From the NCBI GenBank assembly GCA_007570785.1, contig ML660213.1:2092899-2156898 (forward strand): DNA of 64,000 nucleotides, given 5' to 3'. Made by a program: the position numbers and the translations under genes. Origin of the DNA: Antilocapra americana. Lineage: Eukaryota; Chordata; Mammalia; Artiodactyla; Antilocapridae. The notes under the pieces are model-generated. The model made no database searches and was not told the origin of the DNA. It saw nothing but the letters and a program-made list of their open reading frames with translations. This document shows, piece after piece, positions 57,993 through 64,000 of this stretch. How positions within the stretch are numbered: position 1 is the first letter of the stretch; each line of letters opens with the position of its first letter.

Positions 57993-58703
57993 CAGTTCAG
58001 TTCAGTCACTCAGCCATGTCTGATGACCCCACGGACTGCAGCATGCCAGGCTTCACTGTCAATCACCAACTTTCAGAGTTTACTCAAACTCATGTTCATT
58101 GAGTCGGTGATGCCATCCAACCATCTCATCCTCTGTCATCCCCTTCTCCTCCCACCTTCAATCTTTCCCAGCATCAGGGTCTTTTCCAATGAGTCATTTC
58201 TTCGCATCAGGTGGCCAAAGTAATGGTGTTTTGGCTTCAGCATCAGTCCTTCCAAAGAATATTCAGGACTGATTTCCTTTAGGATGGACTGGTTGGGTCT
58301 CCATGCAGTCCAAGGGACTTTTTAAGAGTCTTCTCCAACACCACAGTTCAAAAGCATCAATTCTTCAGTGCTCAGCTTTATTTATGGTTCAACTCTAACA
58401 TCCATACATGACTACCAGAAAAACCATGACTTTGATCAATGGACCTTTGTTGGTGAAGTAATGTCTCTGCCTTTTAACATGCTGTCTAGGTTGGTCATAG
58501 CTTTTCTTCCAAGGAGCAAGCTTCTTGGTTTAATTTCATGGCTGTAGTCACTGTCTGCAGTAATTTCAGAGCCCAAGAAAATAAAGTCTGTCACTGTTTC
58601 CATTGTTTCCCCATCTATTTGCCATGAAGTGATGGGACCAGATGCCACGATCTTTGTTTTTTTTTGAATGTTGAATTTTAAGCCAGCTTCTTCACTCTCC
58701 TCT
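57993..58703 (-). mobile_element. BovB LINE, 5'-truncated 3' end
   Basis: Reversed BovB from the terminal tail (CAGTTCAGTTCAGTCACTCA) to the codons just after the RT catalytic site. Coding remains on the minus strand include ASGPITSWQIDGETMETVTD and LLLGRKAMTNLDSMLKGRD, with frame breaks. The YADD itself is not included. Same strand as USH2A. Confidence 0.93.
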
Positions 58704-58759
58704 AGCTTGCAAACTGATTGTCCTGTTTTCCAAATCTCTTCACTCCAACACTGGATTAT

Positions 58760-58930
58760 GTCATCATTCATTCACTCACTCCATTCATTTACTCATAAAA
58801 TATTTGAGAACTGACCACATTCAGACATGATGCCAAGCCTTAAAGGAAGTATCAGTAAATATGGTACAATCTTTAACGTAAAGTTCCCTGGTCTAGTTGG
58901 GAGCACAAATGCAGAGCCTTAAATTAATTG
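58760..58930 (-). mobile_element. L2 3' end remnant
   Basis: CATTCATTCACTCACTCCAT, TAAAATATTTGAGAACTGAC, CAGACATGATGCCAAGCCTT and CTGGTCTAGTTGGGAGCACA follow the reversed L2 3' end. Confidence 0.75.
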
Positions 58931-59139
58931 TGAGGATTTCACAGAAGTACTAAACATATCTCATTCAGGGTTTTAGATAAGAAAAGATTTTCAAGAGAAT
59001 CTGAAACCACCTGAGTTAAAGGAGAAGTAGGGTTAATCTGAATAAACAGTAGTGGCAGAGACAGAGTAAAGGGGCAAAGTACATAATTAAATAGTTAATC
59101 CCACTAGGGGATTTTAAGTAAAGAAAAAAGTATGGAAGA

Positions 59140-59760
59140 CCCCTGTAAGTTAATGATTACTTAAGAAAGAAGATTTGCTTAACCACAAAACCAAGCAGGC
59201 TTGCTTAGCAATAAAACCATGTAAAAGAATCATGAGACATGCCCCAAAACAATAAAATAATGGTGGCATGACACCCACAGCCTACCCAGGAACTCAGTAA
59301 GTTAATGACCCCAAGACATGCTCTCTGCGCACTTAAAAAACAATAATTTTGGAAAGGTGACATTTCAAAGAGAAAGACCCTAGTTATATTGAGATCTGAA
59401 ATAATTTTATCATAGCACCAAGACAGTTCTATCTTGATCATGGAGAGACAAGAAAATTTCCCCAGCTGACATAGAGGCAGAGTTAATGATGGAAGCATAA
59501 CATCTACTCAAGAATGAGGAAGAAAATAATCCTTTCCCTCTCCCTTACTTTTCCTTTGATTATAAAATTCTAGCCCACTAAGTCTTTGGGATGCAACACC
59601 ATCTCACCCACTTGTTTGTAAGCCTCACAAGCATCCTGTTCTAATAAATCACTTATCTATCACATTGACTCTCACTGAATTCTTTCTGCATTGAGACATA
59701 AAGAACCAGAGTTCCTTGGAGTCCCCTGAAATGCCAATGAGTGGTTTTAGCAGGGGGAAA
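59140..59760 (+). mobile_element. Solo LTR-like element
   Basis: An LTR-like block with TATA-type GATTATAAAATTCTAGCCC (59558-59577), polyadenylation signal AATAAA in TTCTAATAAATCACTTATC (59640-59660), GAATTCTTTCTGCATTGAGA and CCAGAGTTCCTTGGAGTCC. The order promoter, R-like segment, polyA signal, U5-like segment is typical of a gamma-type endogenous LTR. No internal gag/pol/env sequence follows. Boundaries and family are uncertain. Confidence 0.6.
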
Positions 59761-60039
59761 GTAGTCCTCTCACAGTCAAGAAGTTCTGAGGTTTTACAAA
59801 CGCAAAAAAGACTGATGCACTGCCGAGACCCAAGAGTTCAGCATCACTGAAATGAAAGGTACACAGGGAGGATTTACAGGACATGAGGTTGTGCAGCTAT
59901 TGCAGCTAACTCTCTGAGCATCTTTGTTTCATACGAAGGCATTTAAAAGATAGAAGAAAAATAGTTGAACTATGAAAGATCACTGACAGCATGGTGACAA
60001 TATAAATCTAGGATTTATAGATTTTGTAATCATGAGTAT

Positions 60040-60250
60040 GGGGTTTCCCTGGTGGCTCAGTGATAAAGAATCTGCATGCCAATGAAGGAGACTTGGGTTT
60101 GATCCCTGGGTTAGGAAGATCCCCTGGAGAAGGAAATGGCAACTGACTCCAGTATTCTTACCTGGGAAATCCCATGAACAGAGGAGCCTGACAGGCTACA
60201 GTCCATGGATTGCAAAAGAGTCGGACACAAATTAGCGACTAAACAACAAT
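60040..60250 (+). mobile_element. Bov-tA SINE with target duplication
   Basis: GGGTTTCCCTGGTGGCTCAG to GGACACAAATTAGCGACTAA. ATGAGTAT (60032-60039) and CTGAGTAT (60252-60259) flank it. Confidence 0.93.
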
Positions 60251-60465
60251 TCTGAGTATAGAACTAGTTCCAGAGTTAATCCTGGTTGTGAATAAGGTTT
60301 CCCAGTGGGTGTGTGAGATGAAAAGTGAACACAGTTAAGCAAGTGGCGATGGAAATACCAAAATAAAGAGCCTGTGTGGAAGAAGAGCTCTTGAAGAAGA
60401 GGCTTGAAGCGACCAGAATATACTGACAGATGAATAGACATTAGAGTATATGTATCTTCTTATTA

Positions 60466-60691
60466 GGGCTTTACTGATAGCTCAGATGGTAAAGAATGAG
60501 CCTGCAATGCAGGAGACCCCGGTTCAGTTCCTGGGTTGGGAAGATCTGCTAGAGAAGGAATAGGCTACCCACTCCAGTATTCTTCAGCTTTCCTTGTGGC
60601 TCAGCTGGTAAAGAATCTGCTTGCAATGTGGGATACCTGGGTTTGAACTCTGGGTTGGGAAGATCCCCTGGAGAAGGGACAAGCTACCCAT
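60466..60691 (+). mobile_element. Dimeric tRNA-head SINE, 3' truncated
   Basis: Two tRNA-type heads in tandem: GGGCTTTACTGATAGCTCAG (60468) and GCTTTCCTTGTGGCTCAGC (60589). The second stops at AAGCTACCCA, before the BovA tail. This is the same dimer type as 9684-9966, but it has lost its 3' end; loss of a SINE 3' end is uncommon and suggests a later deletion. Confidence 0.85.
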
Positions 60692-60726
60692 CCTCTTACT
60701 TTACTTGTTTGTTTATTTTACTTGTG

Positions 60727-61610
60727 TACTGCTTATTTAACTTATATACAGAGTACATCATGTGGAATGCTGGACTGCATGAAGCACAAAATGGAATCAA
60801 GATTTCTGGGAGAAATATTAACAACTCCAGATATGCAGATGACACTATCCTTACAGCAGAAAGCCAAGAAGAACTAAAGAGTCTCTTGATGAAAGTGAAA
60901 GAGGAGAGTGAAAAAGTTGACTTGGAACTCAACATTCAGAAAACTAAGATCATGGCATCTGGTCCCATCACTTCATGGCAAATAGATGGGGAAACAATGG
61001 AAATAGTGGCAGACTTTATATTCTTGGGCTCCAAAATCACTGCAGCTGGTGACTGCAGCCATGGAATTAAAAGATGCTTGCTCCTTGATAGAAAAGCTAT
61101 GACAAACTTAGACAGCATATTAAAAGGCAGAGACATTACTTTGCAAACAAAGGTCCATCTAGTCAAAGCTGTTTTTTTCCAGTAGTCATGTATGGATGTG
61201 AGAGTTGGACCATAAAGAAAGCTGAGCACCGAAGAATTGATGCTTTTGAACTGTGGTGTTGGAGGAGACTCTTGAGAGTCCCTTGGACTGCAAGGAGATC
61301 CAACCAGTCCATGCTAAAGGAAATCAGGCCTGAATATTCATTGGAAGGACTGATGCTGAAGCTGAAATGCCAATACTTTAGCCACCTGATTCAAACAACT
61401 GACTCATTGGAAAAGACCCTGATGCTGGGAAAGATTGAAGGTGGGAGGAGAAGGGGAAGATAGAGATGAGATGGTTGGATGGCATCACCGACTCAATGGA
61501 TATGAGTTTGAGTAAACTCTGGGAGTTGGTGATGGACAGGGAGGCCTGGCATGCTGCAGTCCATGGGGTCATAAAGAGTCAGACATGACTGAGCAACCCA
61601 ACTGAACTGA
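60727..61610 (+). mobile_element. BovB LINE, 5'-truncated, with target duplication
   Basis: Starts in the RT (NLYTEYIMWNAGLHEAQNG) and retains the catalytic YADD (SRYADDTILTAE) in an open frame to 61185. A single frameshift at the T-rich GCTGTTTTTTTCCAGTAG moves the rest (ESWTIKKAEHRRIDAFELWC) to another frame ending 61463. The 3' tail GACTGAGCAACCCAACTGAA is complete. TTTTACTTGT flanks it at 60716-60725 and 61611-61620. This is the least damaged RT C-terminus among the BovB copies here. Confidence 0.95.
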
Positions 61611-61620
61611 TTTTACTTGT

Positions 61621-62428
61621 ATATAAAAGAAAGAAACTTATCTTATAGGATGGAAGACTGAAAAAACAAATAAGATATAAAGCCAAAGACATACAAGAGA
61701 CTAGCATTTAGTGACTATAAAGATGTTCTGAACATTCAGATAAGAGAAATTTATTTGCAGAAAAATAAAGATTAATTAATACCATAGTACCTGCTTTTTG
61801 AACAGGGAAGGAAACCTGTAAGTATTCCCACCCCAAACATACATAGGACACAGACAGTGAAAAATAATTCTCAAACTTTTCTCAGATTTCTCTTCAGAAA
61901 CATGATGTGGTATACTAAAGGCTCAGAAATGAAAGAATATGAAAAGAAGCTCACTCTCATCCAAGTCATTGCTCATGCCCAACTCTACAAGGATTCTGAA
62001 GGCACAACACCAACCATGTTCCCTTTTGGAAAATAAATACTCTCACCAAAGAGAAAGCTCAATTCAAATGAAGAAATTAGGTAAACTACAAAAGGATGCT
62101 CAATGAGTATTGAATCCATTTAAACATACTACTTTTAAATGATATGTTACAATAATCCTTCAAATAAAAGTAACATCATCTAACTATAATGATTTTTCTA
62201 TAATTTATTGGGATAAGAATCTTTATTCTAACAAAAACTAGACTGTGGCAAGAGAAAAACAAAAACAGTTGTGAAAACAGAGGTATGATTACTCTCTTAC
62301 TTTCCTATGGGAGTTGATAATTTGATGCCTGAAATTCATGACTTGAGAAATAAAGCCTTAAATTATTTTTACACATGGATTTTTAAAATAATCACTAGCA
62401 TAAATAAAATTAGATATAATTCCTTCCG
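61621..62428. other. USH2A intron 3, unrecognised
   Basis: No gene or nameable repeat was seen. Confidence 0.45.
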
Positions 62429-62437
62429 AATTACTGC

Positions 62438-62640
62438 AGCTGTAGTATTAGTCACTCAGTCATGTCCAACTCTTTGTGACCTCATGGACTATAGTTTGCT
62501 AGGCTCCTCTGTCCATGGGATTTCCCAGGCAAGAATACTGGAATGGGTTGCCAATTCCTTCTCCAGGGAATCTTCCCGACCTGAGGATCAAACCTAGGTC
62601 TCCCACATTGCAGGCAGATTCTTTACCATCTGAACCAAAC
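62438..62640 (-). mobile_element. Bov-tA SINE
   Basis: Reversed SINE from TATTAGTCACTCAGTCATGT to GATTCTTTACCATCTGAAC. AATTACT flanks it at 62429-62435 and 62641-62647. Confidence 0.93.
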
Positions 62641-62699
62641 AATTACTAAGACATTAAGATTTCTAAGTAGTCAATTAAAAAAGCAAACCCCTTAATTTA

Positions 62700-63060
62700 A
62701 AAAAAGCAAGAAAGCAATGCGCAGGTATTACTCAGAAGAAAAAAATACATGTGGTTGATCAATAAGTAGCCATTGCACAGAAGGTGAGACATGTACAAGT
62801 TAGAGTAAGAAATGCAAAATGCGGCAAGAATGCACTAATCTTGTTTTGCCCACCAGATTGGGGAAAATGAAATAAGTAATCCCCTGTATTGACAAGAATT
62901 TAAAGGACAGGCACTCTGATTCACTTTTGGTAGGAGTATGCATTAGTCAAACATTTTCTGAAGGCAATTTGTCAATATGTGTCAAAAATAAAATTACGTA
63001 CATCCTTTGAGTCAAAAACTGCACCTCTGTAATTGACCCTAAGGTTGCACCGAGAAACCA
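62700..63060 (+). mobile_element. Old L1 or HAL1-like remnant
   Basis: GGTAGGAGTATGCATTAGTC, TTCTGAAGGCAATTTGTCAA, TATGTGTCAAAAATAAAATT and CCTTTGAGTCAAAAACTGCA follow the C-terminal ORF2-like order of old L1 or HAL1. Strongly decayed. Confidence 0.6.
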
Positions 63061-64000
63061 CCTCCAGCTGGAAATCATTTAATCAGTCTACACACCTGTT
63101 TTTCTTCACTATTACCCATCAGTCTATACACAGGCAGTAACAAGGCAGTCTGATGAATAATTTAAAAATAGGGTATTTGGAGGCAAGAGAAGGAAAAGGG
63201 GACATGAAATAAAAGAAATAGTTAAGAGACTATTGAAATCATGTTCTTTGTGGCCTAGGCTAGAAGTAGAGGAAGTGAGTCCATAAGAGACTTGATAGAC
63301 TCAGACAAAAACAAGGGTCCAGATGCTTAACTTAGGTTTGTAGTTAAAAGTTATCATTCATGACAGATAGGACATCAGAGAGAGGGCTGTTAGTGTGGTT
63401 GAGTGAGTGGGGGTGGTAAAGAGGAGAGGAAGTGAGGTTATATGATCACTGAGCAAAAGATGATGCTGATGTTGAGAAATCCTAACAGTTAGGGGTGATA
63501 TTTTGTTGTGTTTATAGGGAGGTTGTCCCAGATTCCAGCTGTGCAAAAAAATGAGGCAGGTATTGAAGGAAGTTATGTGCTTAGTTAACATGAGCTTAAA
63601 AGTACTGTTTCTTTCCAGTGTGAGATTAAGAAAATATAATGTCAGTCTTTATATCTTCACCTGCCTCAGCTCTGAGATGGATGAAAAGAAGGTGAATGAG
63701 CACCCTCCACTTGAAAGGCACAAGAGAGGGGTCCTCCAGGGAGAGACTTAGTGTTTATAAGGACAGGATTCTGAAGAACTGTTGATAAGAGGCTGAAAGT
63801 GTAGATAAAGTAGCTTGGTTACAAGCTACTGTAAAATGAAAATGTCACCTAGATGTTGAAGATGAAAATAAACAAAGGAAGGACAGAGAAATAATAGCAT
63901 GAGAACATGGGAGAAGACACATAGCTGATGGGCATGAGTAATAACAAAAGATAACAGGGCTCTTGGACCCTGTGGACTTAACTACTCCACATTCTACTGG
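63061..64000. other. USH2A intron 3, end of window
   Basis: Partly reminiscent of the L2-type block at 15700-15910 (63215-63300, GAGACTATTGAAATCATGTT), but too diverged to be sure. No exon 3 of USH2A is visible here. Confidence 0.45.

Noticed and set aside
44227..64000. Search for USH2A exon 3 or exon 2
   Set aside because: No minus-strand segment with splice sites encodes the expected first part of the LamG-like domain or the signal peptide. They are probably beyond 64000.

Overview
This window is ruminant nuclear DNA, almost certainly from a bovid. It is AT-rich and dense in ruminant-specific retroposons: BovB (RTE-type) LINEs, the Bov-tA and BovA2 SINEs derived from them, a CHR-type tRNA SINE, and a young ruminant L1. 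Older mammalian fossils (MLT1 LTRs, L2, L3/CR1, MIR, a hAT element) lie between them. I cannot separate cattle, sheep, goat or other bovids from the sequence alone. A run of exactly 100 N (29217-29316) marks an assembly gap of unknown size.

The only host gene I can support is USH2A (usherin), on the minus strand. Six consecutive coding exons are present, in transcription order from high to low coordinate: exon 4 (44094-44226), exon 5 (10451-10514), exon 6 (7395-7689), exon 7 (6266-6450), exon 8 (5574-5795) and exon 9 (4364-4457). Exon numbers follow the human gene. All six have AG/GT splice sites and join in frame without a stop. They encode the end of the N-terminal laminin-G-like domain, the whole laminin N-terminal (LN) domain and the start of the first laminin-type EGF repeat. 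Everything right of 44226 is intron 3, and everything left of 4364 is intron 9. Exons 1-3 and exon 10 onward lie outside the window.

Layout: 1-4363 is intron 9 with a few repeats. 4364-10514 is a compact cluster of five exons. 10515-44093 is a 33.6 kb intron 4 filled with retroelements, including a complex BovB rearrangement (17320-22753), an old L1 interrupted by a young L1 (23560-30122), and many SINEs. 44227-64000 is intron 3, with three BovB copies, a stack of three SINEs at one target site (51428-52080), and a long stretch poor in recognisable repeats (52651-57992).

I found no bacterial-type system, CRISPR array, operon, non-coding RNA gene or new protein family. The observations worth following are structural: the permuted, head-to-head BovB complex; three SINEs whose target duplications are copies of one site; a SINE carrying an unrelated 57-bp leader inside its target duplication; a 47-bp micro-insertion of an L1 tail; and a microsatellite replacing the pyrimidine tract of the exon 5 splice acceptor. 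Repeat family names are from memory of consensus sequences; no database search was run.
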